Source of the DNA: Bacillus glycinifermentans
GTDB taxonomy: Bacteria; Bacillota; Bacilli; Bacillales; Bacillaceae
Direction: 5' to 3'
Assembly: GCF_001042475.2 (NCBI RefSeq)
Contig: NZ_LECW02000012.1
Location: 1 to 64,000, forward strand
DNA length: 64,000 nt
The stretch's first letter is position 1. The number at the start of each line of letters is the position of its first letter. Below, in pieces: positions 1-7,399 of this stretch. A program made the position numbers and the translations under genes. The notes under the pieces were generated by a model that saw only the letters and a list, made by a program, of their open reading frames with translations, was not told the origin of the DNA and did no database searches.

Positions 1-168
1 TTAGTTTTCAAAGATCATTTCCGCTTCGGTGAGAAGCGACTTTATCAATATAACATTCTAGTAAGGTGAATGTCAACAACTTTTTTTAAAAATATTGAAT
101 CAGCTGTTTTATAAAGCCGTCTTTTTAAGGACGAATATTAATATATCATCTATTTTCATTTAATACAA
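1..168 (-). promoter_or_regulatory. rRNA operon promoters P1 and P2 and 16S leader
   Basis: On the minus strand there are two strong sigma-A promoters in tandem. P1 has TTGTAT (163-168), a 17-base spacer and TATATT (140-145). P2 has TTGACA (71-76), an 18-base spacer and TATATT (47-52). After P2 comes a leader with a GTCGCTTC/GAAGCG stem and the sequence GATCTTTGAAAACTAA at the very edge, which resembles the boxA region before Bacillus 16S genes. The 16S gene itself lies outside the window to the left, so the identity of the operon is inferred from promoter layout and leader. Confidence 0.75.
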
Positions 169-261
169 TAGTTTTTTAAAAAAATAATAAAGTCATCAGC
201 GTGAACAGATCGTCCGCTTTACATTCTTTCTGCCCGTTAAATGGATGTAAAACTCCCGCTG

Positions 262-305
262 CTGCGGTTAGCAAATAGTCCTTTTCTAATATACCGCAGT
301 TTTTT
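262..305 (+). terminator. Terminator-like hairpin with no plus-strand gene before it
   Basis: A perfect 7-bp stem, CTGCGGT (262-268) with ACCGCAG (293-299), is followed by six T on the plus strand. No plus-strand gene lies upstream in the window. The rest of 170-453, downstream of araR and upstream of the rRNA promoters, shows no gene that I can support. Confidence 0.4.
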
Positions 306-453
306 ATGTCAGGCGAACTCTTTTCTTCCCGGCTTTGCTGAGATCATTTCTTCTTTATTATACCCGGCCGTGTTTCTTATTATAATCGTCATGAATTTAA
401 AAAGATTATCATCGTAAATTCAATGACAGTGATCCAGCCTTTCATTTAGTATT

Positions 454-1557
454 TTAACCGTTCTTTAATTTTGCGGTCGATTGTCTGACGATCAATTCCG
501 GCTTGTATACTGTGGAGTGTTCTAACTGATCTATATTCTTTCCTTCCACTTTCGCGATCATCCATTTTGCCGCTTCGGTTCCCATCTGCATCTTCGGATG
601 GGTTACCGAAGTCAGCTTAACCTCCGACGCCTGGCTTAAATGCGAATCATCATAGCCGACAATCGATATGTTCTCAGGTATTTTCAGCCCGAATTCCCTG
701 ATCACGTCAAGCACTAAAAGAGCAATCTGATCATTATAGCAGAAAATCGCGGTAGGTGGCTCTTGTGAAGACAGACGCTTTCTCACTTCAGTGATCGTCT
801 TTTCCTCTTTGTTCTCCGTCTCATAGGTGACGACCATTTCCGGATAAAATGACAGACCGTTTTCCCTGAAGGCGCGGATAAATCCTTTCATCCGGTTGAC
901 GCCTTGCATATCGTCCTGTTTAAAAAGGCCGAAAACCCTTTCATGGCCGAGCTTGATCAAATGGTCAGTCGCTATAAATCCGCCGTATTCATCATCCAAA
1001 ATAAAGTGGGGCGGGTTCAGCTCCTGGTAAAACTGATTGATCATCAGGTAAGGGATGTGGTGCTGCTCAAGCGTCAAGTAATAGTTTAAATTCGGATTAA
1101 AGCTTCCTGTTTTCGTCGGCTCAACGATCAACCCGTCAATGTCTTTATCAAGCATGTTTACGAGGCACTGCTTTTCTTTTTCAATGTCATTATTCGTGCT
1201 CGCTACGATCAGCGTGTACCCTTCACTCGACAGCGTCGATTCGATCCCTCTTATAATGTAGGGAAATATATAATCGGACAAATAGGTCGTGATCACGCCG
1301 ATCATTTTATGTCTTTCCCTGCCTTTTTCCGAAGGCCTGAGGCGGTGTGAACAGTATGTTCCCGACCCCTGCTCCCTATACAGGAGACCTTCGTGAACCA
1401 AGTCGCCGATCGCCTGGCGGATCGTATGTCTGCTGACATCGAATATTTTCATCAATTCATTTTCCGAATGAATCTTTTCTCCAGGCTTAACCTTTCCCTC
1501 ATATATCCATGATTTAATGTGGTTTTTGACCATGCTGTATTTTGTATGTTCACTCAT
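454..1557 (-). CDS. araR: Arabinose-responsive transcriptional repressor AraR
   Basis: AraR represses arabinose uptake and catabolism genes and releases DNA when arabinose binds. The protein (367 residues from the chosen start) has a GntR-type winged helix at its N-terminus (SENELM, SRHTIRQAIGDL) fused to a LacI/periplasmic-binding-like sensor domain (GVITTYLSDYIFPYIIRGIES, DGLIVEPTK, ILDDEYGG), which is the known AraR architecture. The open frame could begin 19 codons earlier at 1614, but that start would lie upstream of a near-perfect AraR operator. The ATG at 1555-1557 has a GGGGTTGAT site before it and begins with the usual short lead into the winged helix. The operator between promoter and start implies autoregulation. 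No arabinose metabolic genes are present in this window. Confidence 0.9.
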   Translation of the reverse strand: MSEHTKYSMVKNHIKSWIYEGKVKPGEKIHSENELMKIFDVSRHTIRQAIGDLVHEGLLYREQGSGTYCSHRLRPSEKGRERHKMIGVITTYLSDYIFPYIIRGIESTLSSEGYTLIVASTNNDIEKEKQCLVNMLDKDIDGLIVEPTKTGSFNPNLNYYLTLEQHHIPYLMINQFYQELNPPHFILDDEYGGFIATDHLIKLGHERVFGLFKQDDMQGVNRMKGFIRAFRENGLSFYPEMVVTYETENKEEKTITEVRKRLSSQEPPTAIFCYNDQIALLVLDVIREFGLKIPENISIVGYDDSHLSQASEVKLTSVTHPKMQMGTEAAKWMIAKVEGKNIDQLEHSTVYKPELIVRQSTAKLKNG

Positions 1558-1570
1558 CAGATCAACCCCA

Positions 1571-1586
1571 TCTTGTACGTACGAAT
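1571..1586. promoter_or_regulatory. AraR operator in the araR 5' region
   Basis: The 16-mer TCTTGTACGTACGAAT matches the palindromic AraR operator known from B. subtilis (ATTTGTACGTACAAAT) at all core positions, with differences only at the flanks. It sits 13 bp upstream of the araR ATG and just downstream of a TATAAT-like element on the minus strand (rc of 1594-1599), the position expected for a roadblock or promoter-blocking autoregulatory site. Confidence 0.8.
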
Positions 1587-1664
1587 AATTTCTATTATAA
1601 AGGAAAAGTTTCAATTATTGCTACTTATTGGAGAAATTAAGCAAAAAATTTTGAAAAATAACGC

Positions 1665-1693
1665 TTGTCGTTCGTTTCTTTTTTTAGTATAGT
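1665..1693 (+). promoter_or_regulatory. Sigma-A promoter of thiT
   Basis: TTGTCG (1665-1670), a 17-base spacer and TATAGT (1688-1693) lie directly upstream of the TPP riboswitch. Confidence 0.65.
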
Positions 1694-1717
1694 AGAAAAC
1701 AACTAAATAAACTTGAT

Positions 1718-1803
1718 GACCACAAGGGGAGCCTCAGGCTGAGAGTGAACAAACCGTTCTGACCCTTTGAACCTGTTAGTTAACGCTGGCGTAGGGATGT
1801 GGC
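1718..1803 (+). ncRNA. TPP riboswitch (THI element)
   Basis: The conserved thi-box parts are readable in order: GGGGAGCC, CAGGCTGAGAG, then GACCCTTTGAACCTG, GTTAACGCTGGCGTAGGGA. It is followed by a rho-independent terminator and then thiT, so it controls thiamine uptake by transcription attenuation when thiamine pyrophosphate is abundant. Confidence 0.95.
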
Positions 1804-1824
1804 AAAGTAAAACTTATTGCATCC

Positions 1825-1872
1825 AAAGCAGTGCGTGGAAACTATCCTATTTCTTCCCCGCATTGCTTTTTT
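1825..1872 (+). terminator. Riboswitch-controlled terminator upstream of thiT
   Basis: AAAGCAGTGCG (1825-1835) pairs with CGCATTGCTTT (1859-1869) and a T run ends the hairpin. It lies between the TPP aptamer and the thiT ribosome-binding site and is the likely expression platform. Confidence 0.85.
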
Positions 1873-1922
1873 ATTGGGAAAGAAGTCCAGTACCCCTTTG
1901 TTCATCAAAAGTGAGGGTTACA

Positions 1923-2507
1923 ATGAATCAATCAAAACAACTTGTCCGGCTTATTGAAATCGCCGTCATGACAGGCATCGCAATCGTATTGGACATAGCT
2001 TCAGGAATGTTTTTAAAAATGCCGCAAGGCGGCTCCATCGCCATCATGATGATCCCGATCTTTTTAATTTCTTTTCGATGGGGGCTGAAAGCCGGACTGA
2101 TTACCGGATTTTTAGCCGGATTGCTGCAGTTTGTTACCGGGGAGCTTTATGCGGTTCATCCCGTACAGTTTTTCCTTGATTATTTTATCGCACCAACGGC
2201 TGCAGGAATCGGCGGTTTATTTGCCGGTCCGATCCGAAAATCTGCCGCGGAGAAAGCAAAGGGGAAACTCGTATCATATGTTACGGTTGCCGCCTTTTTC
2301 GGAAGCGGACTGAAATTTCTCGCCCACGTCATTAGCGGCGCCGTCTTTTTTGGAAATTTTGCGCCTAAAGGGACGCCGGTTTGGATTTATACATTAACGT
2401 ATAATGCAACATACATGCTCCCGTCGTTCATCATTTGTGCAATCGTGCTGTGCCTGTTGCTGCTGACGGCACCGAGGCTTTTGGAACGGAGCATGGATAA
2501 GAGTTGA
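1923..2507 (+). CDS. thiT: Thiamine ECF transporter S component ThiT (YuaJ)
   Basis: ThiT is the substrate-binding membrane subunit that captures thiamine and works with the shared ECF energizing module (EcfA1A2T), encoded elsewhere. The 194-residue protein is almost entirely hydrophobic helices. Recognisable stretches are RLIEIAVMTGIAIVLD, IPIFLISFRWG, GLLQFVTGE and the YNATYMLPS stretch near the C-terminus. The ATG at 1923 follows GTGAGGG by 7-8 bases; an upstream in-frame ATG at 1767 lies inside the riboswitch and is not credible. Control is through the TPP riboswitch just upstream. It ends in a terminator shared with the convergent sortase gene. Confidence 0.95.
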   Translation: MNQSKQLVRLIEIAVMTGIAIVLDIASGMFLKMPQGGSIAIMMIPIFLISFRWGLKAGLITGFLAGLLQFVTGELYAVHPVQFFLDYFIAPTAAGIGGLFAGPIRKSAAEKAKGKLVSYVTVAAFFGSGLKFLAHVISGAVFFGNFAPKGTPVWIYTLTYNATYMLPSFIICAIVLCLLLLTAPRLLERSMDKS

Positions 2508-2542
2508 AAAAAAGCGGACACCTTATAGGTTCCGCTTTTTTT
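2507..2542. terminator. Bidirectional terminator between thiT and the sortase gene
   Basis: AAGCGGA-c-ACC pairs with GGT-TCCGCTT (2512-2537), with A residues before and T residues after, so it can serve both convergent genes. Confidence 0.85.
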
Positions 2543-3107
2543 GCGTTTTTATTAATTCTGCAACCAATACGTACCGCTCCGGGGCAGAGCCTATAAAGTC
2601 AAACGGGTAGCAGGTCGAAACGGTTAATGTCGCCCTGGGTTTTGGAACGATAACGGTCCTGTCATCCGCATCGACGATCCTCACCTTTTTCACTTTATAT
2701 GTAAAAGTTCCATATTCAGCTTCAACAATTAACCGGTCCCCTTTGCCGACTTCACCGAGCCTTCTGAAAATCGTGTCGCGATGGCCGGACAGAACCGAGT
2801 TGTCATCTTCGCCCGGCAGCACAGAACCTGCAAAATGCCCCACTCCCTTTTGCAGCTCGTCTTCGTCTGTTCCGTGGTAAATCGGAAGCCTCGCCTTTAT
2901 TTTCGGGATCACAAGGTCGCCGATTTTTTCGCCGGTTTCAAACGTTTGCACAATCTCAGCTTTTTGTTTTTTTCCGGTTTGAACAGACGGTTTTTCAGAG
3001 TGCTTCTTCTCAGACGGCTGCTCAACGGAAAGTGCGCGTCCTTGAAAAAGCTTAAACGCATTGGTAGCTGCAACATACAGCCCGGCCATTATCATGGCGA
3101 TCGCCAA
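2523..3107 (-). CDS. Class D sortase (membrane-anchored cysteine transpeptidase)
   Basis: Sortases cleave an LPXT-type signal in secreted proteins and attach them to the cell wall. Here an N-terminal membrane segment (LLAIAMIMAGLYVAATN) is followed by a polar linker and the sortase fold: IPKIKARLPIYHG, the catalytic His in LSGHRDT, the catalytic Cys in TLTVSTCYPF and the Arg in PERYVLV. This fits class D. The likely substrate is the LPKTA protein encoded just upstream, 54 bp away. The start is unclear. The listed TTG at 3105-3107 lacks a well-spaced ribosome-binding site. In the same frame an AGAGGTG site at 3151-3157 points at an ATT at 3141-3143, which would add the positively charged RASRKKR before the membrane helix. 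Confidence 0.88.
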   Translation of the reverse strand: MAIAMIMAGLYVAATNAFKLFQGRALSVEQPSEKKHSEKPSVQTGKKQKAEIVQTFETGEKIGDLVIPKIKARLPIYHGTDEDELQKGVGHFAGSVLPGEDDNSVLSGHRDTIFRRLGEVGKGDRLIVEAEYGTFTYKVKKVRIVDADDRTVIVPKPRATLTVSTCYPFDFIGSAPERYVLVAELIKTQKKRNL

Positions 3108-3161
3108 AAGCCAAATTACCCTTTTTTTACGGGATGCTCTAATGTCAATTCACCTCTTTGT

Positions 3162-4157
3162 CTACGCCGCTTTGCGAAGCCTTCTCATCAAGAAAAACCC
3201 GCTGAGGATCAGCGCGAAACCGAGGATCAACCATTCCGCATAATGACCGGCCGTTTTTGGAAGCTTTGCCCCCCTCACCGTCTTTTTCACATGCTGCTTC
3301 TTTGCATCATGTTGAACGGCTGTTTGGGTTTGCTTCACTTTTGTTCCTGTTTCATGAAACAAATCTGATCCAATCATGTCAGGCGTCAGCAAAACGTCCA
3401 AAATGAAATTTCCTTCAAGATCGTAAACTTGTACCAGCAGGCTTGCACCTTTCAGCTCGTCTGCGCTGACAAGCGTCGTCAGAGATACTTCCTTTTTCTT
3501 GCCATCCTTGACTAAATAATATTTCGTTTTCACCTCAAGGGTTTGCTGAAGATCGTGTAAAATAGACAGCATTTGGGCGATATCTTTCGCTTTCAGCTCT
3601 GTTACCGTCTCAAAATCGGCAACCGCTTCAAGACGCTCCCCAATCGCCATTAACTCATCTTCAAGATTTGGATTTTTTTTATGGATTCTTATAAGGTGCC
3701 CAGTCAGCTTTTCCCATTCCTGTTCGTCTACGCCAAGCTCCCGAAACGGATTTTCGATTGCCGCGTCGCCTTCGTCAGTTGTGACGTTCCAAAGCGCATC
3801 ATCCAGCTCATACTCAAACATGAAGGCATCGAGAATGCTTTGCCCTTCTTCCATATAACCATTATCAACGAGAAGTTTGACCGCTTCTTTTTCATTTAAG
3901 CCGTAATCTTTTAAATATGAAGCAAGCCGTTTTTCATCGAGCCTTTCTCCAAGAAAATCTCTTAACTCCTCCGCCGATTCAAATCCTTTCAAACTTTCAT
4001 CATATGTATCTTGCAAATAGGCTTCCAATTCTTTTTCTGTCATCCCTATTTCTTTAAGATACTCGTTCAGCTCTGACTGTTTCGGTGCGGCGAAAGCTTC
4101 TGCAGACGGCACCAGAAACAACGCGCATATCAAAAACGCCATCATCCTTTTCTTCAT
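3162..4157 (-). CDS. Processed acidic surface protein with LPKTA sorting signal
   Basis: A 331-residue secreted protein. It has a signal peptide (MKKRMMAFLICALFLVPSAEAFA), then an acidic helical body rich in Glu and Leu with repeated segments of the type ELEAYLQ, ELRDFLGE, RLASYLKD, followed by a beta-rich stretch. The C-terminus has LPKTAGHYAEW, a hydrophobic helix and RRLRKAA, a complete cell-wall sorting signal. It belongs to the acidic LPXTA family that travels with class D sortases in bacilli. It is the first gene of a two-gene unit with the sortase. The function of the mature protein is unknown to me. This pair sits between thiT and yuaE, where B. subtilis has no counterpart that I know of. 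Confidence 0.85.
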   Translation of the reverse strand: MKKRMMAFLICALFLVPSAEAFAAPKQSELNEYLKEIGMTEKELEAYLQDTYDESLKGFESAEELRDFLGERLDEKRLASYLKDYGLNEKEAVKLLVDNGYMEEGQSILDAFMFEYELDDALWNVTTDEGDAAIENPFRELGVDEQEWEKLTGHLIRIHKKNPNLEDELMAIGERLEAVADFETVTELKAKDIAQMLSILHDLQQTLEVKTKYYLVKDGKKKEVSLTTLVSADELKGASLLVQVYDLEGNFILDVLLTPDMIGSDLFHETGTKVKQTQTAVQHDAKKQHVKKTVRGAKLPKTAGHYAEWLILGFALILSGFFLMRRLRKAA

Positions 4158-4315
4158 AAAATTGTCCCCCTATTTATATGTTACCTTTTGATTATAATAG
4201 AAATTTTTTAAAAATACATGATTAAATTCAAAATCGTTTTCTCTATTTAAAAAAAGTCATAATCTTTGCTCTCGCTGAATGTAATATAGTATAGCGAAAT
4301 AGAGGAGGTATAAAC

Positions 4316-4504
4316 GTGAATCCTTACTATATGATGCTCTTTTGCTATGTTCTGTCGATCATCCATTTCCTGATCGGTTACAGAGAAGCCCTGAAAATAA
4401 GCGGAGCTGACGGACTCGTTGACGGAACCGTTATGATCTCCTGTATTCCGTTGGGCGTTGTTTTTGCTTTCTTTTCGCATTTCTTCTGGAAAATGACCAT
4501 TTAG
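4316..4504 (+). CDS. Small two-helix membrane protein of unknown function
   Basis: A 62-residue protein starts with GTG at 4316, preceded by a strong AGAGGAGGT site at a good distance. It has two hydrophobic segments (MMLFCYVLSIIHFLIGY and VMISCIPLGVVFAFFSHFFW) joined by a short polar loop containing KISGADGLVDG. A possible promoter (TATAGC about 45 bp upstream) is visible. I do not recognise the family. A longer open frame on the other strand (4247-4618) is less credible because it has no ribosome-binding site and no hydrophobic or domain pattern. Confidence 0.6.
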   Translation: MNPYYMMLFCYVLSIIHFLIGYREALKISGADGLVDGTVMISCIPLGVVFAFFSHFFWKMTI

Positions 4505-4735
4505 ACCGGGGAACGATTCGAATGTCATTCGCTTTCCCGTTCGAAAAAGGCCCATCTCGCGTAAAAATGGGACAAAACGCTTAAATATCGTATGCAAATG
4601 CCGTTTTTTTGCTGCCAATGATCCTCAAAAAAGAAAAGCTCTCACTTTGGCATTATTCACAGGGCACGGCAATTTATGCTATGATAAATAGAACTTCAAT
4701 TTACAAAAAATTCACAAAAGATTGGAGGGAAGAGA

Positions 4736-5848
4736 ATGGGCAAAGCCGTGGCTTCACAAGAAGTCGCCAACATGCTGAACGACTGGTACATACTGATGAA
4801 GAAACGAGACATTTCACGCTCAATCGAAATGAAAGATGACATAGATAAAGCAATTGAAGAGATGGAGGAAGATCAGGACGTCCTTCTTTATTATCAGATG
4901 CTTGATTTCCGCTTGCGGCTTCTTCTTGAAGATATCAGCCAATCTGCTACCGAAAAGCTGGAAGCCATCGAGTTTCACGACAATGATCCGAAGAGTACGG
5001 ATGATAAACTGAACTATTATTTTTACCTGTTTAAAGGGATTTATGAAGATTATAAACAAAACCACACAGAAGCGCTCAATTTTTTCAGAATAGCGGAAAA
5101 AAGGCTCGGAGCGATTCAAAACGAAATAGAAAAAGCTGAATTCCACTATAAAATCGGAGTGCTGTACTACAATTTAAAAGCGACCTGGCTGTCGATCCTT
5201 CATATCAATATCGCAGCCGGAATTTTTCAGGGCTATGAAGGGTATGCCAAGCGGGTTATCAACTGCAAAATGCTGATAGGGTTAAATTATATAGACCAAT
5301 TTAAATTTTCCGAAAGCGAAGCCTTATTAAATGAAGCGATCGATAGAACGGAAAAAATCGGCGATCAATTTCTTCTTCCTTACACCTACTATAATATGGG
5401 CTTTTTAAAAAGCAAGGAAGAAAAGCATGAGGAAGCGCTTAAATATTACAATAAAGCTTTTGCCATCAAGGATTTTGAATCGAAGGCCCAATATGCTTAC
5501 CTCCTCTGTGTGTACGAAACCGTAAGATCGCTTTTGAAAACCGATTCACAAGACAAAGCTTTTCAATGGATCGATGTAGGCTTTAAAAAGTCCCGTGAAA
5601 TGAACAGCAAAATATTCGAGCTGAAATTCAAAATTTTACATACATTATACACAAGCCCGCCGAATAAAATGGAAATGATCAAGGACTTTGTTCACCAGTT
5701 AGAAACTGAAAAAGCTTGGGTTGATCTAGAGGAATTATTAATGGACGTGGCGAATTATTATAGGGAAAAGAAGCTATATGAAGAAGCCATATACTTCTAC
5801 ATTAAAACTGATAAGGCGAGCAAGCTTGCCGGAAGAGGAGGAGAATAA
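4736..5848 (+). CDS. Rap family response-regulator aspartate phosphatase
   Basis: Rap proteins either dephosphorylate Spo0F or block DNA binding by ComA or DegU, and are inhibited by a re-imported Phr peptide. The 370-residue length is typical. The N-terminus is the helical-bundle domain (EVANMLNDWYILMKKRDIS), and from about residue 100 there are tetratricopeptide repeats (NYYFYLFKGIYEDYKQNH, AEFHYKIGVLYYNL, LPYTYYNMGFLKSKEEKHEEALKYY, YEEAIYFY). The ATG at 4736 follows GGAGGGAAGAG. A phr gene starts directly after the stop codon, so the two are cotranscribed. The target response regulator cannot be told from sequence alone. I cannot assign a specific rap letter. Confidence 0.93.
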   Translation: MGKAVASQEVANMLNDWYILMKKRDISRSIEMKDDIDKAIEEMEEDQDVLLYYQMLDFRLRLLLEDISQSATEKLEAIEFHDNDPKSTDDKLNYYFYLFKGIYEDYKQNHTEALNFFRIAEKRLGAIQNEIEKAEFHYKIGVLYYNLKATWLSILHINIAAGIFQGYEGYAKRVINCKMLIGLNYIDQFKFSESEALLNEAIDRTEKIGDQFLLPYTYYNMGFLKSKEEKHEEALKYYNKAFAIKDFESKAQYAYLLCVYETVRSLLKTDSQDKAFQWIDVGFKKSREMNSKIFELKFKILHTLYTSPPNKMEMIKDFVHQLETEKAWVDLEELLMDVANYYREKKLYEEAIYFYIKTDKASKLAGRGGE

Positions 5849-5977
5849 ATGAAAAAGTTTTTATTAGCAGCCGCTGTTTTAGGGGCGGTACTGAGCTTTT
5901 CGTTGGCAAACCACCCATCCGAAGCTGTTTCAAAGAGCGACAATATCCTTCTGGCTTCTCGCGGAGCAGGCGGTTAA
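5849..5977 (+). CDS. Phr-type quorum-sensing peptide precursor
   Basis: A 42-codon gene begins at the base after the rap stop, with AGAGGAGGAG inside the rap end as ribosome-binding site. The product has a signal peptide (MKKFLLAAAVLGAVLSFSLA), a short spacer and the C-terminus LLASRGAGG. Phr pheromones are five or six residues cut from the C-terminal part, usually with Arg or Lys at position 2. SRGAG or SRGAGG would fit, but this is inference. A strong terminator follows at once. Confidence 0.88.
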   Translation: MKKFLLAAAVLGAVLSFSLANHPSEAVSKSDNILLASRGAGG

Positions 5978-5988
5978 ACATTTCCTTC

Positions 5989-6025
5989 AAAATCCCCATT
6001 CACTGCATAGCTGAATGGGGATTTT
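5989..6025 (+). terminator. Terminator of the rap-phr operon
   Basis: AAAATCCCCATTCA pairs perfectly with TGAATGGGGATTTT around a 9-base loop. Confidence 0.9.
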
Positions 6026-6087
6026 GCACCTTATAAAAAGTCGAGTTATTCAGCCTATATCAATCCAATTTTTCAGGAGCGATTTAT

Positions 6088-6735
6088 ATGAAAAAGAAAG
6101 TGCTGCTGACAGGTTTTGATCCTTTTGGCGGAGAATCCGTCAATCCCGCTTGGGAGGCGGTTAAGCGGCTTCATGGTGAAACGGCCCGTGACATTTCCAT
6201 TGCAGCTGAAAAAATCCCGACCGTTTTCGGTAAATCGGCTGACGTTTTGGAGAAAGCGATCGAGAAACATCAGCCCGACATTATCATTTGTACGGGGCAA
6301 GCCGGCGGGCGTCCGCATATCACACCCGAACGTATAGCGATTAATATCGACGACGCCAGGATCGCCGATAATGAAGGCATGATGCCTATAGATGAAAACA
6401 TTGCACAAGACGGCCCTGCCGCTTATTGGTCAACTCTCCCGATCAAACGGATCGTACAAACCTTGAAGCACAACGGGATTCCCGCATCTGTCTCAAATTC
6501 AGCAGGCACTTTTGTCTGCAATCATTTATTTTACCGGTTAATGCACCATTTAGCCCTTTCATCATCAGGTGCAAGGGGCGGATTTATCCATATTCCCTAT
6601 CTTCCTGAACAAACCATCGATAAAAAAGAACCGAGCCTTAGCCTTGACGTGATCGTCGAAGCGCTGCGCATCGCGGCATTAACGGCTGCCAGCCATGAAA
6701 CCGATATCCGTGAACAAGGCGGTTCTCTCGACTGA
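6088..6735 (+). CDS. pcp: Pyrrolidone-carboxylate peptidase
   Basis: Pcp is a cytoplasmic cysteine peptidase that removes N-terminal pyroglutamate from peptides. The 215-residue protein has the family signatures: TGFDPFGGESVNPAWEAV at the N-terminus, the catalytic Glu region ERIAINIDDARIADN, the catalytic Cys in SNSAGTFVCNHLFY (Cys near residue 144) and the catalytic His in GFIHIPYLPEQ. All three catalytic residues are present. The ATG at 6088 follows CAGGAGCG by about 7 bases. The gene stands alone between the rap-phr terminator and yuaE. Confidence 0.95.
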   Translation: MKKKVLLTGFDPFGGESVNPAWEAVKRLHGETARDISIAAEKIPTVFGKSADVLEKAIEKHQPDIIICTGQAGGRPHITPERIAINIDDARIADNEGMMPIDENIAQDGPAAYWSTLPIKRIVQTLKHNGIPASVSNSAGTFVCNHLFYRLMHHLALSSSGARGGFIHIPYLPEQTIDKKEPSLSLDVIVEALRIAALTAASHETDIREQGGSLD

Positions 6736-6861
6736 TTCGAACTCGGGCGGATAAGCCGGATCGTGCCGACACGTATTAGCAGTCTCCCTGCGGTTATCCC
6801 CAAGAGATATTTTGGTTATTTTACCAGATTTCACAATAATAACATGACAATAGGAGGGGAT

Positions 6862-7347
6862 ATGATGAGCATTTTTAATGAAGCCAGAAAAGAAACATGG
6901 AGCGAAATACGGGGGTTGTCAGACGATGACATCAACAAAAGGCCCGAACAAGATGAATGGAGCATTCAGGAAGTCCTTGACCACCTGAAAAAACTCGATT
7001 TGCAGGCTGCCCGATTATTCAGGGAACGAATCAGAAGCGCGCCTTTTCGGACGGTTGAAGCCAAGCCGGTCCATGTGTCTGAGGACCGGTCTGTCAAACG
7101 AAAAGCACCAGGTTCTTTGGAGCCTGAGAGAAAAACGACGGATTCGCTGGCAATCAAAGCCGAACTGGATCATGCCCGCTCACAGCTTACAACGGTAATC
7201 GCCACGCTTCAGGCGGAGGATTTTGAAAGGGTGCTTCCTCATTCCGTCTTTAAAGAGCTTACGGTAAGACAATGGATCGACTTTATCGGCCATCATGAAA
7301 AAAGACATGTCAAACAAATTCAGGAGATCAAAAAGAAATTGTCGTGA
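6862..7347 (+). CDS. yuaE: DinB-like four-helix protein YuaE
   Basis: A 161-residue protein of the DinB/YfiT-like superfamily, putative metal-dependent enzymes of mostly unknown reaction. The N-terminal helix is followed by the recognisable pattern RPEQDEWSIQEVLDHLKKLD, with the first His-type metal ligand region in VLDHL, and ends with TVRQWIDFIGHHEKRHVKQI, which contains the conserved HHxxRH ligand cluster. The start is the ATG at 6862, with TAGGAGGGG just upstream, rather than the in-frame codon at 6763. Its place next to yuaD and gbsB matches B. subtilis, which supports the name. Substrate unknown. Confidence 0.8.
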   Translation: MMSIFNEARKETWSEIRGLSDDDINKRPEQDEWSIQEVLDHLKKLDLQAARLFRERIRSAPFRTVEAKPVHVSEDRSVKRKAPGSLEPERKTTDSLAIKAELDHARSQLTTVIATLQAEDFERVLPHSVFKELTVRQWIDFIGHHEKRHVKQIQEIKKKLS

Positions 7348-7399
7348 AAAGACATTCGGGAGGCATGTTCATCAGGCTTTCCATACCTCCCCTTCTTTC

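Noticed and set aside
4247-4618. 123-codon minus-strand open frame
   Set aside because: It lies opposite a better supported small gene with a strong ribosome-binding site; the frame has none, and its translation shows no domain or hydrophobic pattern.
4640-4735. ComA box upstream of rap
   Set aside because: I looked for TTGCGG-N4-CCGCAA and found no acceptable match; only a plain sigma-A-like promoter is visible.
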